DNA of 64,000 nt from Dichotomicrobium thermohalophilum (GTDB taxonomy: Bacteria; Pseudomonadota; Alphaproteobacteria; Rhizobiales; Rhodomicrobiaceae): assembly GCF_003550175.1 (NCBI RefSeq), contig NZ_QXDF01000001.1:2070501-2134500 (forward strand), read 5' to 3'. A program made the position numbers and the translations under genes. Below the pieces are notes generated by a model, which searched no databases, was not told where the DNA came from, and saw only the letters and a program-made list of their open reading frames with translations. Positions within the stretch are counted from its first letter, which is position 1; the number at the start of each line of letters is the position of its first letter. Of the stretch, positions 36,503 through 46,027 are shown piece by piece.

Positions 36503-36955
36503 ATGAAGCACCTTATCCCGGCATTCCTGATCGGCCTTCTGTTCGGGCTGGGGATCGTCATTTCGGGTATGGCCAACCCGGCCAAGGTGCTGAACTTCTT
36601 TGATTTCGCCGGCACCTGGGACCCCAGCCTGATCTTCGTCATGGGCGGCGCCCTGGCCGTGACCTTCATCGGCTACCGTGTGGTCCTGGCCCGGTCGCGC
36701 CCGCTGGTTGAGGGGCAATTTCATGTCCCTACCAACCGGACGATCGACGCACGTCTGATCGGTGGTGCCGCCTTGTTCGGCGTGGGTTGGGGAATGGCTG
36801 GCTTCTGCCCCGGCGGCGCCCTGCCCGTTATCGGCACTGCCCGCACGGAGGTGCTGCTGTTCGTGGCGGCGCTGATCGCGGGCATCTTTACGGCGCAGGC
36901 CCTGATGCGCCTCGCCCAGGGCAAGCCGAGCGTCTCTCAGACGCTGCGGCAATAA
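36503..36955 (+). CDS. YeeE/YedE family half-transporter, C-terminal type (DUF6691, PmpB-like)
   Basis: A 150-residue membrane protein with four helices. It has GIVISGMANPAKVLNFFDFAGTWDPSL-type wording near the N-terminus and the second Cys loop GWGMAGFCPGGALP. It forms the partner of the preceding half-transporter. The ATG follows the upstream stop by one base, ensuring equal synthesis. Confidence 0.88.
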   Translation: MKHLIPAFLIGLLFGLGIVISGMANPAKVLNFFDFAGTWDPSLIFVMGGALAVTFIGYRVVLARSRPLVEGQFHVPTNRTIDARLIGGAALFGVGWGMAGFCPGGALPVIGTARTEVLLFVAALIAGIFTAQALMRLAQGKPSVSQTLRQ

Positions 36956-36977
36956 GACGAGAGCAGTGGAGGAAAGC

Positions 36978-37862
36978 ATGAGCGCATACCGCACGAACAT
37001 GTCCGTCCGGCCCGAGGTGAAGGGCTTTTTCGACCCGCAGACCAACACGATCAGCTATGTCGTGAAGGACCCGAACTCGAAGGCTTGCGCTGTCGTCGAC
37101 TCGGTGATGGACATCGACTACGCCGCCGGGCGCATCACCTTCGAGCACGCCGACGAGATCATCGATTACGTCAAGCAGAACGATCTCCAAGTCGAGTGGC
37201 TGATCGAAACGCATGTCCACGCCGATCACCTTTCCGCCGCCCCTTATATCCAGGAAAAGCTGGGCGGCAAGATCGGCATCGGCGATAAGATCACCGTGGT
37301 TCAGGAGACCTTCGGCAAGGTCTTTAACGAAGGCACGGAATTCCAGCGCGACGGCAGCCAGTTCGACCGCCTGTTCTCGGATGGCGACACCTACGAGATC
37401 GGCACGATGTCGGCGTTCGTCATCCACACGCCGGGCCACACGCCGGCCTGCATGACGCATGTCATCGGTGATGCGGCCTTCGTCGGCGATACGCTGTTCA
37501 TGCCCGACGGCGGCTCGGCCCGCGCGGACTTCCCCGGAGGCGATGCCGGCACGCTCTACGACTCGATCCAGAAGATCCTTCAGCTTCCCGACGACATGCG
37601 CCTTTTCATGTGCCACGACTACGCGCCCGGCGGCCGAGAGATCAAATGGGAGACCACCGTCGGCGAGGAGAAGGCTCACAACATCCATGTCGGCGGCGGC
37701 AAGACGAAGGAAGAGTTCGTCAAGTTCCGCACCGAGCGCGATGCGCAGCTTGCCATGCCGCGGCTCATCATCCCCTCGCTGCAGGTGAACATGCGCGCGG
37801 GCGAGGTGCCGACCGACGAGCACGGCGACAAGATGCTGAAGGTCCCGGTCAACAAGCTGTAG
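36978..37862 (+). CDS. blh: Persulfide dioxygenase-like MBL-fold hydrolase (Blh type)
   Basis: A 294-residue metallo-beta-lactamase-fold protein with the metal motif THVHADH (His79, His81, Asp83, His84), HTPGHTPACMTHV and the later CHDYAPGG segment. This subgroup (Blh, ETHE1-related) oxidises glutathione persulfide to sulfite with Fe(II). Its neighbours, a DUF442-SQR fusion and YeeE transporters, form the well-known bacterial sulfide-detoxification set. GGAGGAAAGC precedes the ATG at 36978. Confidence 0.88.
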   Translation: MSAYRTNMSVRPEVKGFFDPQTNTISYVVKDPNSKACAVVDSVMDIDYAAGRITFEHADEIIDYVKQNDLQVEWLIETHVHADHLSAAPYIQEKLGGKIGIGDKITVVQETFGKVFNEGTEFQRDGSQFDRLFSDGDTYEIGTMSAFVIHTPGHTPACMTHVIGDAAFVGDTLFMPDGGSARADFPGGDAGTLYDSIQKILQLPDDMRLFMCHDYAPGGREIKWETTVGEEKAHNIHVGGGKTKEEFVKFRTERDAQLAMPRLIIPSLQVNMRAGEVPTDEHGDKMLKVPVNKL

Positions 37863-37968
37863 CATCGGGAAAACGCAGCGCCGGGCCCTCGTGTCCGGCG
37901 CTTGCGCTTCGGCCCGTCGAGGACGGGCCAAGGTGGCACATGCCGCACAAGCAAGAGGAAACGAACAA

Positions 37969-39642
37969 ATGGACGCCAAGCCGATTTCGGACCGTCTCAG
38001 CGTATCGGGGCAGATCCGCCCCGAGGACATCCCCGAGATCGCGCAGGCTGGATACCGCGCGATCATCTGCAACCGCCCGGACGGCGAAGCGCCTGACCAG
38101 CCGAGCTTCGAGGAGATCGAATCCGCGGCCGAATCCGAGGGGCTGGAAGCACGCTACATGCCGGTCGTTTCGGGCCGTGTACGCGACGAGGACGCGGAAG
38201 CCTTCGGCGCGGCGCTGAAGGAACTGCCCGGCCCGATCCTCGCCTATTGCCGCTCCGGCACGCGCTCGGCCACCCTCTGGTCGCTCGCCGAAGCCGAAAG
38301 CCGCCCCGTGACCGACATTCTCGCCTCCACAAAGCGCGCGGGCTACGACATGAGCGGCGTTGTCAGGCGCATCGCCAATGCCGGCAAGACGCCGACCGAC
38401 CGGCCGGACGCGACCTATGACGTGGTGATCGTTGGCGGAGGCGCGGCGGGCATATCGGTCGCATCGAGCCTGCAGGCGCGGCGCTCCGGCCTGGAGATCG
38501 CCATCATCGACCCGGCAGACGTGCATTATTACCAGCCCGGCTGGACGATGGTCGGCGGCGGGATTTTCGACGCGGAAGACACCGCCAAGACGATGGGTTC
38601 GCTCATCCCGCGCGGCGTGCACTGGGTCAAGGCGGCGGTCGCGGCCTTCGAGCCGGGGGACAACGCCGTGATCCTCGACGGCTGCCGGGTCATCAAATAT
38701 CAGCGCCTCGTGGTCTGCCCGGGCCTCAAGCTGGACTGGAACCGCGTGGAAGGGCTGGTCGAAACGCTGGGCCGCAACGGGGTGACCTCGAATTACCGCT
38801 ACGATCTCGCGCCCTACACTTTCGAGCTTGTGCAGAAGATGAAGGGCGGCCGCGCGGTGTTCACCCAGCCGCCCATGCCGATCAAGTGTGCCGGCGCGCC
38901 GCAGAAGGCAATGTATCTCTCGGCCGATTACTGGAACCGCCACGGGCGGCTGAAGGATATTGACATCGGCTTCTACAATGCCGGCGGCGTGCTGTTCGGC
39001 GTGAAGGAGTATGTCCCGGCGCTTATGGAATACGTCGAGAAGTACGGCATTGACCTCAATTTCTTCCATAACCTCGTGAAGGTTGACGGCGACGCGAAAA
39101 CCGCCTGGTTCGACGTCAACAAGCCGGACACCGAGACGGAGCGCGTGAAGGTCGAGTTCGACATGATGCATGTCTGCCCGCCGCAGACCGCGCCGGACTT
39201 CATCCGCGTTTCGCCGCTGGCCGACGAGGCCGGCTGGGTCGATGTCGACCAGTCCACGCTACGCCACAAGACCTACGAGAATATCTGGGCGCTAGGCGAC
39301 GTCATGAACGCGCCGAATGCGAAGACAGCGGCCGCCGCGCGCAAGCAGGCTCCGGTGGTGGCCGAGAACATAGTGGCCGACATCAAGGGCAAGTCCCCCG
39401 TCGCGCAGTATGACGGCTACGGATCCTGCCCGCTCACGGTGGAGCGCGGCAAGATCGTGCTGGCCGAGTTCGGCTATGGCGGCAAGCTGCTGCCGAGCTT
39501 CCCGAGCTGGCTGATCGACGGCACCAAGCCGAGCCATCTCGCCTGGCTGCTCAAGGAGAAAATCCTGCCGCCGGTCTACTGGAAGGCGATGCTGCGCGGC
39601 AAGGAGTGGATGGCCAAGCCGGAGAAGCTGGAAACGGCCTGA
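37969..39642 (+). CDS. DUF442 phosphatase-like / sulfide:quinone oxidoreductase fusion
   Basis: A 557-residue fusion. Residues 1-115 are DUF442, a tyrosine-phosphatase-like domain with CRSGTRS (Cys94), which in Blh-linked proteins may act as a sulfurtransferase. From about 150 comes a flavoprotein: VVIVGGGAAGISVA (FAD), then three cysteines in LVVCPGLKLDW, PIKCAGAPQKAMYL and MHVCPPQTAP, the pattern of sulfide:quinone oxidoreductases. The enzyme oxidises sulfide at the membrane and hands electrons to quinone, producing persulfide for the Blh enzyme upstream. An amphipathic C-terminus suits membrane attachment. Confidence 0.9.
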   Translation: MDAKPISDRLSVSGQIRPEDIPEIAQAGYRAIICNRPDGEAPDQPSFEEIESAAESEGLEARYMPVVSGRVRDEDAEAFGAALKELPGPILAYCRSGTRSATLWSLAEAESRPVTDILASTKRAGYDMSGVVRRIANAGKTPTDRPDATYDVVIVGGGAAGISVASSLQARRSGLEIAIIDPADVHYYQPGWTMVGGGIFDAEDTAKTMGSLIPRGVHWVKAAVAAFEPGDNAVILDGCRVIKYQRLVVCPGLKLDWNRVEGLVETLGRNGVTSNYRYDLAPYTFELVQKMKGGRAVFTQPPMPIKCAGAPQKAMYLSADYWNRHGRLKDIDIGFYNAGGVLFGVKEYVPALMEYVEKYGIDLNFFHNLVKVDGDAKTAWFDVNKPDTETERVKVEFDMMHVCPPQTAPDFIRVSPLADEAGWVDVDQSTLRHKTYENIWALGDVMNAPNAKTAAAARKQAPVVAENIVADIKGKSPVAQYDGYGSCPLTVERGKIVLAEFGYGGKLLPSFPSWLIDGTKPSHLAWLLKEKILPPVYWKAMLRGKEWMAKPEKLETA

Positions 39643-39726
39643 TCCGTTCCGCGTCCCGAACAATCGATCTCGCGCCGGCAACCCGCTGGCGTGCCCGTTT
39701 CTGTCGTCAGATGATGAGGTCAGGAA

Positions 39727-41490
39727 ATGATCCCGCGTCCAGTCGCACGGTATCTGCCGATCCTCAAATGGGGCGTGGAGTACACGCGCGAGGCGCTCAC
39801 GAACGATCTGGTGGCCGCGGCGATCGTGACGATCATGCTGATCCCGCAGTCACTCGCCTACGCGCTGCTGGCCGGGCTGCCGCCGGAAGCGGGCATCTAC
39901 GCCTCGATCGTGCCGATCATCCTTTATGCCGTTTTCGGAACGAGCAGCAGCCTGGCGGTCGGGCCGGTCGCGGTGGTCTCGTTGATGACGGCGGCGGCAA
40001 TCGGCGATGTCGCGCAAAGCGGCACGGCGGGCTATGCGACGGCGGCGCTGACGCTGGCAATGCTGTCCGGCGGTTTCCTGCTGCTGCTGGGCGTGTTCCG
40101 GCTAGGCTTTCTGGCGAATTTCCTGTCGCATCCGGTCATCGCCGGCTTCATCACCGCGTCTGGCCTCATTATCGCGGCGAGCCAGCTCAAGCACATCCTG
40201 GGTATTCCGGCCGAGGGGCATAACCTGTTCGAGCTGCTTCGCTCGCTGGCACTGCACATCACCGAGCTGAACCCGATCACGCTCATCATCGGCGCGGCGG
40301 CGACCGCGTTCCTGTTCTGGGTCCGCAAAGGATTGAAGCCGCTGCTGATCGCGGCAGGGCTGAACCGGCGGCTGGCCGATGTTGCGGCGAAGGCTGGGCC
40401 GGTGCTGGCCGTGGCGGTCACGACGCTGATCGTCGGCGGGCTACGGCTGGATGCGCAGGGCGTCGATATCGTCGGCACGGTACCGCAGGGCCTACCACCC
40501 TTCACCATGCCGGATTTCTCCAGCGACCTGCTCCTCAAGCTCATCGGCCCGGCGATCCTGATCTCGATCATCGGCTTCGTGGAGTCGATCTCGGTCGCGC
40601 AGACGCTCGCGGCGAAAAAGCGCCAGCGCATCGACCCGGACCAGGAGCTGATCGGCCTTGGCGCGGCCAATGTCGGCGCGGCGTTTACCGGCGGCTATCC
40701 GGTCACGGGCGGCTTCGCCCGCTCAGTGGTGAACTTCGACGCCGGCGCGGAGACCCCGGCGGCGGGTGCTTTCACGGCCGTCGGGCTGGCGATCGCGGCA
40801 ATGGCGCTGACCCCGCTGATCTACTATTTGCCGACGGCGACGCTGGCGGCGACGATCATCGTGGCGGTGCTCTCGCTGGTCGACCTTGGCATCCTCAAGC
40901 GCGCCTGGGACTACTCGAAGGCCGATTTCGCCGCCGTCAGCGCAACCATACTCGTCACGCTGGGCTTCGGCGTCGAGCTGGGTGTCACCACGGGCGTGGC
41001 GCTGTCCGTGCTGATCCATCTTTTCAAGACATCGCGCCCGCACATGGCCGTCGTCGGGCGCGTACCCGGGACCGAGCACTACCGCAACGTGCTGCGCCAC
41101 AACGTCATCACCGACCCGCACATCCTGACCGTGCGCGTGGACGAAAGCCTCTATTTCGCCAATGCCCGCTACCTGGAGGACCGGCTCTACGACATGGTCG
41201 CGCAGCGCGATGACCTGCGCCACGTGATCCTGATGTGCCCGGCCGTCAACGAGATCGACATGAGCGCGCTGGAGTCGCTGGAGGCGATCAACGAGCGGCT
41301 CGCGGCGCTCGGCGTGCAGTTCCACCTCAGCGAGGTCAAGGGACCGGTGATGGACCGCCTGGAAAGCACGCATTTCCTTGAGCATCTGACCGGCGAGGTA
41401 TTCCTCTCGCAGCATCAGGCCATGCGCGAGCTCAGCGAGCACGGGGCCGAAGCGCGGCCCGCAGAGGCGCTTTCCAATCAGCACGCCTAA
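39727..41490 (+). CDS. SulP-family anion transporter with STAS domain
   Basis: A 587-residue SulP/SLC26 protein: about 12-14 membrane helices (residues 25-430), the signature region SLAYALLAGLPPEAGIYASIVP region and GGYPVTGGFARSVVN, and a cytoplasmic STAS domain (about 440-560). It could carry sulfate or sulfite out of, or into, the cell. Position after SQR and persulfide dioxygenase suggests export of the oxidation product, but bicarbonate or sulfate import cannot be excluded. Gap to SQR 84 bases. Confidence 0.88.
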   Translation: MIPRPVARYLPILKWGVEYTREALTNDLVAAAIVTIMLIPQSLAYALLAGLPPEAGIYASIVPIILYAVFGTSSSLAVGPVAVVSLMTAAAIGDVAQSGTAGYATAALTLAMLSGGFLLLLGVFRLGFLANFLSHPVIAGFITASGLIIAASQLKHILGIPAEGHNLFELLRSLALHITELNPITLIIGAAATAFLFWVRKGLKPLLIAAGLNRRLADVAAKAGPVLAVAVTTLIVGGLRLDAQGVDIVGTVPQGLPPFTMPDFSSDLLLKLIGPAILISIIGFVESISVAQTLAAKKRQRIDPDQELIGLGAANVGAAFTGGYPVTGGFARSVVNFDAGAETPAAGAFTAVGLAIAAMALTPLIYYLPTATLAATIIVAVLSLVDLGILKRAWDYSKADFAAVSATILVTLGFGVELGVTTGVALSVLIHLFKTSRPHMAVVGRVPGTEHYRNVLRHNVITDPHILTVRVDESLYFANARYLEDRLYDMVAQRDDLRHVILMCPAVNEIDMSALESLEAINERLAALGVQFHLSEVKGPVMDRLESTHFLEHLTGEVFLSQHQAMRELSEHGAEARPAEALSNQHA

Positions 41491-41552
41491 CCTCTCCGCC
41501 TGTCCGCTGGCCCCATTGCGGTGCGTGCGGCAAACCGCGCGCATGGATTAGT

Positions 41553-41573
41553 TGCAAATAATTCTCATTTGCA
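41553..41573. promoter_or_regulatory. Mur/Fur-type metal box upstream of sitA
   Basis: A 21-base dyad, TGCAAAT-N7-ATTTGCA, 73 bases before the binding-protein ATG. In alphaproteobacteria the Fur homologue Mur represses sit operons with manganese through TGCAAAT-type palindromes, so the site fits Mn- or Fe-dependent repression of the genes behind it. Confidence 0.7.
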
Positions 41574-41646
41574 TTGACTTCCTTCCGGCCTCTGCGTAAC
41601 TCTGAAAGGCGCGGTGGCTTGTGCCGCGCTGGCATGGAGAGGAGTG

Positions 41647-42612
41647 ATGAGGCTGTTTCGACGCAGGTTTCTTGCGCTTTCCGGTCTTGCTCTTGCTTTT
41701 TTGGTGTTCGCCAGTCCGGCGCGCGCTGACACGGCGCCGCTCAAGGTCGTCGCCACCACCGGCATGATTGCCGATGCCGCCCGGCAGGTCGGCGGTGATC
41801 AGGTCGAGGTTCAGGCGCTCATGGGGCCGGGCGTCGACCCGCACGCCTACCGCCAGACGCGCTCGGACATCGTCGCGCTCACGAACGCGGATCTGGTGCT
41901 GTGGCACGGGCTCTATCTGGAAGCGCAGCTTGAAGACTTCATGCTGGACCTCGCAGAGACGCAAGACGTCGTGCCCGTCGCCGAATCCCTGCCGCGCAAC
42001 CTGCTCATCGCCCATGACGACTATGATAACAAGCTCGACCCGCATGTCTGGATGAACCCGAACCTGTGGGCGCGGGTCGTGCTCAATATCCGCGACGCCC
42101 TGATCGAGGCGCGCCCGGATGCCAGGTCGGCGTTTGAATCAAACGCCAAGGCGCATCTCGCCGACATCAGCGAACTCGCCGTCTACGCCAACGAGGTCCT
42201 CGCCTCGGTGCCGGCGGACAGCCGCGTGCTCGTCACCGCGCATGACGCCTTCAACTATTTCGGTTCGGCATACGGCTACGAGGTCGTCGGCATTCAGGGC
42301 ATCTCCACCGAAAGCGAAGCCGGCCTGAACCGGATCGAGACGCTCGTCGACATGCTCGTGGCGCGCGACATCGGGGCCGTGTTCGTCGAGTCCTCGGTTT
42401 CGGACCGGAATGTCCGCGCGCTGATCGAGGGCGCTGCGGCGCAGGGCCACCAGGTGGCGATCGGCGGCACGCTTTATTCCGACGCGATGGGCCAGCCCGG
42501 CACTTATGAGGGCACATACATCGGGATGATCGACCACAACGTAACGACCATCACGCGCGCGCTCGGCGGCAACGCGCCGGAAAGCGGCATGAACGACAGG
42601 CTGGGGAGTTAA
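41647..42612 (+). CDS. sitA: Mn/Fe-type metal ABC transporter, substrate-binding protein
   Basis: A 321-residue cluster A-1 binding protein with a signal peptide cleaved near ARA (residue 27). Metal ligands fall in GVDPHAYRQ, DPHVWMNP, FVESSVS and YSDAMG, i.e. His, His, Glu, Asp. Glu at the third position and the lack of a His-rich loop indicate Mn/Fe (SitA/MntC-like) instead of zinc (ZnuA). Start at 41647 with GGAGAGGAG upstream. First gene of a four-gene importer behind a Mur-type box. Confidence 0.88.
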   Translation: MRLFRRRFLALSGLALAFLVFASPARADTAPLKVVATTGMIADAARQVGGDQVEVQALMGPGVDPHAYRQTRSDIVALTNADLVLWHGLYLEAQLEDFMLDLAETQDVVPVAESLPRNLLIAHDDYDNKLDPHVWMNPNLWARVVLNIRDALIEARPDARSAFESNAKAHLADISELAVYANEVLASVPADSRVLVTAHDAFNYFGSAYGYEVVGIQGISTESEAGLNRIETLVDMLVARDIGAVFVESSVSDRNVRALIEGAAAQGHQVAIGGTLYSDAMGQPGTYEGTYIGMIDHNVTTITRALGGNAPESGMNDRLGS

Positions 42613-42615
42613 ACC

Positions 42616-43431
42616 ATGTATCTGCCATCGCTCGACATCGCCGCGGAAGATGGACGGGTCGTCAGTTCATCCATTCCCGAGGACGCCCCGCTCGCTGTGC
42701 GCGGCCTGACGGTCTCTTACGGGGACAAGCCGGCGGTTTTCTCGGTCGACGCGACCTTCGAGGCCGAGAAGCTGACCGCGATCGTCGGGCCGAACGGCGC
42801 GGGCAAATCGACCCTCCTGAAAGCCTGTCTCGGAGTGGTCCGCCCTCTCTCAGGCAGCGTGCTGGTGTTCGGTCAGCCGCTCGCCAAAGCGCGGCGCCGC
42901 ATCGCATATGTGCCGCAGCGCGCCAGCGTCGACTGGGATTTCCCCGCGCGTGTCATCGACGTCGTGCTGATGGGCCAGTACCGCGAACTCGGCCTGCTCG
43001 GGCGCATCAAACCCGGCCACAAGCGCCGCGCGATGGAATGCCTCGACCGTGTGGGCATGGCGGACTTCACCGAACGTCAGATCGGCCAGCTCTCCGGCGG
43101 TCAGCAGCAACGGGTTTTCCTTGCCCGCGCGCTGGCGCAGGACGCTGACCTTTATCTGCTCGATGAACCCTTCGCCGGGGTGGATGCGGCGACCGAGAAG
43201 GCCATCATTCAGGTGCTCAAGGATCTCAAGCAGGCGCGCAAGTCGCTTGTTTGCGTGCACCACGACCTGGCGACGGTATCCGATTATTTCGACAACGTGC
43301 TGCTGATCAATGTGCGCAAGATCGCCGAAGGCCCGGTCGCCACGACCTTCACGTCAGACAACCTGCAGGCGACCTATGGCGGCCGGCTGGCGACGACGCA
43401 TATCGACCAGCTCAAACTGGAGACGGCTTAA
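42616..43431 (+). CDS. sitB: Metal ABC transporter ATP-binding protein
   Basis: A 271-residue ATPase with Walker [10 protein letters not shown], signature [10 protein letters not shown] and Walker [13 protein letters not shown]. The N-terminal 20 residues extend beyond the usual start. It begins three bases after sitA and energises the two permeases that follow. Subfamily matches metal-ion importers (SitB/MntB/TroB). Confidence 0.92.
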   Translation: MYLPSLDIAAEDGRVVSSSIPEDAPLAVRGLTVSYGDKPAVFSVDATFEAEKLTAIVGPNGAGKSTLLKACLGVVRPLSGSVLVFGQPLAKARRRIAYVPQRASVDWDFPARVIDVVLMGQYRELGLLGRIKPGHKRRAMECLDRVGMADFTERQIGQLSGGQQQRVFLARALAQDADLYLLDEPFAGVDAATEKAIIQVLKDLKQARKSLVCVHHDLATVSDYFDNVLLINVRKIAEGPVATTFTSDNLQATYGGRLATTHIDQLKLETA

Positions 43432-43433
43432 GA

Positions 43434-44645
43434 TTGGAGCGGTTCCTTGACGCGCTGCTTCTGAGCGCAGGCTACAATTCGGCTCTCGTGGCGATCGGCG
43501 CGGCGCTACTCGGCTTTGCGGCCGGCGCGTGCGGGACCTTCATGTTCCTGCGCAAGCGCGCGCTGGTGTCCGACGCGCTCGCCCATGCCACGCTCCCCGG
43601 TATCGGGCTGGCCTTCATCGTGATGGTCGCCTTCGGCGGCGACGGACGCAATCTTGTCGGCCTGCTCCTCGGCTCAGCGATTACCGCCGGTCTCGGCGTG
43701 CTGGTGGTGGACTGGATCGTCAGCCGGACACGCTTGGCGGAGGATGCGGCGATCGGCGCGGTGCTATCCGTCTTCTTCGGCCTTGGCGTCGTGCTGCTGA
43801 CGGTCATCCAGACGATGTCCGCCGGACGGCAGGCGGGGCTTGAAAGCTTCCTGCTCGGCTCCACGGCCGGGATGCTGTTTCAGGATGCTGTATTCATCGC
43901 GGTGGGGGGCGCGCTGGCAGTCGCTTTCACCTGGGCGCTGCGTCGGCCAATGACCCTTGTCTCATTCGACGCCGACTATGCCGCGGCATCCGGCTACAAC
44001 GTGCGCTTCGTCGACATTGCGATCATGGGCCTCGTGCTGGCCATCACGGTGATCGGACTGAAGCTCGTGGGGCTGATCCTGATCGTCGCACTGTTGATCA
44101 TCCCGCCGGTGACAGCCCGCTTCTGGACCGAGCGCGCCACCGCCATGATCTGGATTGCCGGCGCCGCAGGCTCGGTGTCGGGCTACATCGGTACCGCGAT
44201 TTCCGCCTCTGCCCCTGCCCTGCCGACCGGGCCGATCATCGTGCTCGTCTGCGCCGCGCTGATGCTCGTTTCGCTGTTATTTGCCCCACGCCGCGGGGTG
44301 CTGGCGGCTGCGCTCCAGTTCTATCGCTTCCAGCGGCGCGTGCATCTGCGCCAAGGGCTGCTGGCGCTCGCGCGTCAGGAGCCGATCCATGACCGGATGA
44401 CGCTGTCGGTGCTCCGTAAAGCCGGACTGATCCGCCGGGATGGCGTGCCGACCGAGGCCGGGCGCGCGCAGGCGGCAAAGGCGCTTCTTGACGAGCAGCG
44501 CTGGGCCATGGTCCGCCGGCTCCACGCCGATACCACCCGCGCCGGAAGCTATGATGGCGTGACGCCCATCGAGAAAGTGCTAACGCGCGACGAGATCGCG
44601 GAGATCGACCGCAGGCTCGGTCCGCCGCAGGAGGTGACCGCGTAA
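43434..44645 (+). CDS. sitC: Metal ABC transporter permease with C-terminal winged-helix-like extension
   Basis: A 403-residue permease; residues 1-285 form the usual eight-helix metal-importer channel (LVSDALAHATLPG near the start). About 115 further residues are soluble and charged. They include HDRMTLSVLRKAGLIRRDG and PTEAGRAQA, which read like a winged helix of the DtxR/MntR kind. I take TTG at 43434 as start because it follows the sitB stop by two bases; no ATG is available in the right place. The tail may sense metal or regulate transport. Confidence 0.82.
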   Translation: MERFLDALLLSAGYNSALVAIGAALLGFAAGACGTFMFLRKRALVSDALAHATLPGIGLAFIVMVAFGGDGRNLVGLLLGSAITAGLGVLVVDWIVSRTRLAEDAAIGAVLSVFFGLGVVLLTVIQTMSAGRQAGLESFLLGSTAGMLFQDAVFIAVGGALAVAFTWALRRPMTLVSFDADYAAASGYNVRFVDIAIMGLVLAITVIGLKLVGLILIVALLIIPPVTARFWTERATAMIWIAGAAGSVSGYIGTAISASAPALPTGPIIVLVCAALMLVSLLFAPRRGVLAAALQFYRFQRRVHLRQGLLALARQEPIHDRMTLSVLRKAGLIRRDGVPTEAGRAQAAKALLDEQRWAMVRRLHADTTRAGSYDGVTPIEKVLTRDEIAEIDRRLGPPQEVTA

Positions 44646-45571
44646 TGGGCTCTGAATTCGTCCAGCTCAGCCTTACGCCGCTCTTGATCGGGATTCTCGC
44701 GTCAATCGCCTGCGCGCTGCCGGGGACCTTCCTCCTTCTGCGGCGCGAGGCGCTCATCAGCGACGCAATCGGACATGTCACGCTGCCGGGCATCGTGGTG
44801 TCGTTCCTCTTCACCGGCGTCGTCGCCGCCTGGCCGATGATGATTGGCGCAGGTGCGGCCGCGCTCGTCGCCGTCGCGCTGATCGAGGCGGTCAAGCGGC
44901 TCGGCAACATCGAGTCCGGCGCGGCGATGGGGGTGGTCTTCACGGCTCTGTTCGCGGGCGGCGTGCTGCTGCTTGAACAGACCGACACCAGCGGCGTGCA
45001 TCTGGACGTTCAGCACGCCCTCATGGGCAACCTGGAAAGCCTTGTCTGGCTGGCCGGGCGCGACTGGAGCGCACTCACGGACCCGGCGGCGCTGGCGAAA
45101 CTGCCCGACGAGTTGGTGCGGCTGGCGGTCGTGTGCGTGTTCGTCGTTGCCCTGACAATCGCGTTCTGGCGGCCGCTCAAGATCGCAACCTTCGACGAGG
45201 CATTCGCGCGCACCGTGGGCATCCCGACGCGCCTGCTCAGCCTCGGGCTGGTGATGACGGCGGCGGTGGCCGCTGTCGCGGCGTTCGACGCGGTCGGGGT
45301 GTGCATCGTGATTGCCATGTTCATTTGCCCGCCGGCTGCCGCGCGCCTGATGAGCGACCGGCTGGAGGTGAACCTGCTATGGACCGTGGCCTTTGCTACG
45401 CTTTCGGCAGTGCTGGGTTATGTGCTGGCGGGCTATGGACCCCTGTGGCTGGGCGGCAGCCATTCGGTGAGCGCCGCGGGCATGATCGCGACGGTCTCCG
45501 GCATCATCCTTGCACTGACCGCGCTGTTCGGGCCGTGCCGCACGCGCACGGGTGAGGCCGCCGCGACCTGA
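44645..45571 (+). CDS. sitD: Metal ABC transporter permease 2
   Basis: A 308-residue permease with eight membrane helices and LISDAIGHVTLPGIVV, parallel to the motif in its partner. TAATG overlap joins it to the preceding gene. It lacks the soluble extension of that partner, so only one half of the heterodimer carries it. Last gene of the operon. Confidence 0.9.
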   Translation: MGSEFVQLSLTPLLIGILASIACALPGTFLLLRREALISDAIGHVTLPGIVVSFLFTGVVAAWPMMIGAGAAALVAVALIEAVKRLGNIESGAAMGVVFTALFAGGVLLLEQTDTSGVHLDVQHALMGNLESLVWLAGRDWSALTDPAALAKLPDELVRLAVVCVFVVALTIAFWRPLKIATFDEAFARTVGIPTRLLSLGLVMTAAVAAVAAFDAVGVCIVIAMFICPPAAARLMSDRLEVNLLWTVAFATLSAVLGYVLAGYGPLWLGGSHSVSAAGMIATVSGIILALTALFGPCRTRTGEAAAT

Positions 45572-45639
45572 AAAAGCTGGCGCGCCCCATAGCGCCCTGC
45601 TAACCGTCACAGACCACATCTTGGGGCGGGAGGGGCACG

Positions 45640-46017
45640 GTGGACAAGATCAAATACTTCTTTGCGATTCTGGCCGCCTTTATCATGGGCGGTCTTTTCA
45701 TCGCCGGACCGGACAAGCTCTCTGATGAGATCCCCTACCACGTGGAGTTGGGCTTCGGCGCCATCGCCTTTGGCTGCCTGATGATCGCCGCTCTCTACAG
45801 CGACCGGGCAAAGAACCTGCTGCTTGCGATCATATTCGGCCCGATCTCTGTTGTTTTGATCATGATGGCTGCTTCGGGCGATTTCGAAGTCGGGCAGCGT
45901 ATCTTGTTCGGGGTGCTCGGCGCTGGCACGTCGCTGTTCTTCGTCTATAGCGTGATCACGACGTTCACCGGCGACGATCTGGCCGGCGAAGACCCCGATG
46001 ACCGCGCGGCGGACTGA
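45640..46017 (+). CDS. Small integral membrane protein, unknown
   Basis: A 125-residue protein with four predicted membrane helices (about 5-22, 35-52, 58-77, 84-107) and an acidic C-terminal tail (DDLAGEDPDDRAAD). GTG start with GGGAGGGG upstream. It follows the sit operon by 68 bases on the same strand but has no feature linking it to metal uptake. No family recognised. Confidence 0.65.
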   Translation: MDKIKYFFAILAAFIMGGLFIAGPDKLSDEIPYHVELGFGAIAFGCLMIAALYSDRAKNLLLAIIFGPISVVLIMMAASGDFEVGQRILFGVLGAGTSLFFVYSVITTFTGDDLAGEDPDDRAAD

Positions 46018-46027
46018 GCCGGCCTTC

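Noticed and set aside
37849-39171. 440-codon minus-strand open frame
   Set aside because: Antisense to the DUF442-SQR gene, no recognisable protein features.
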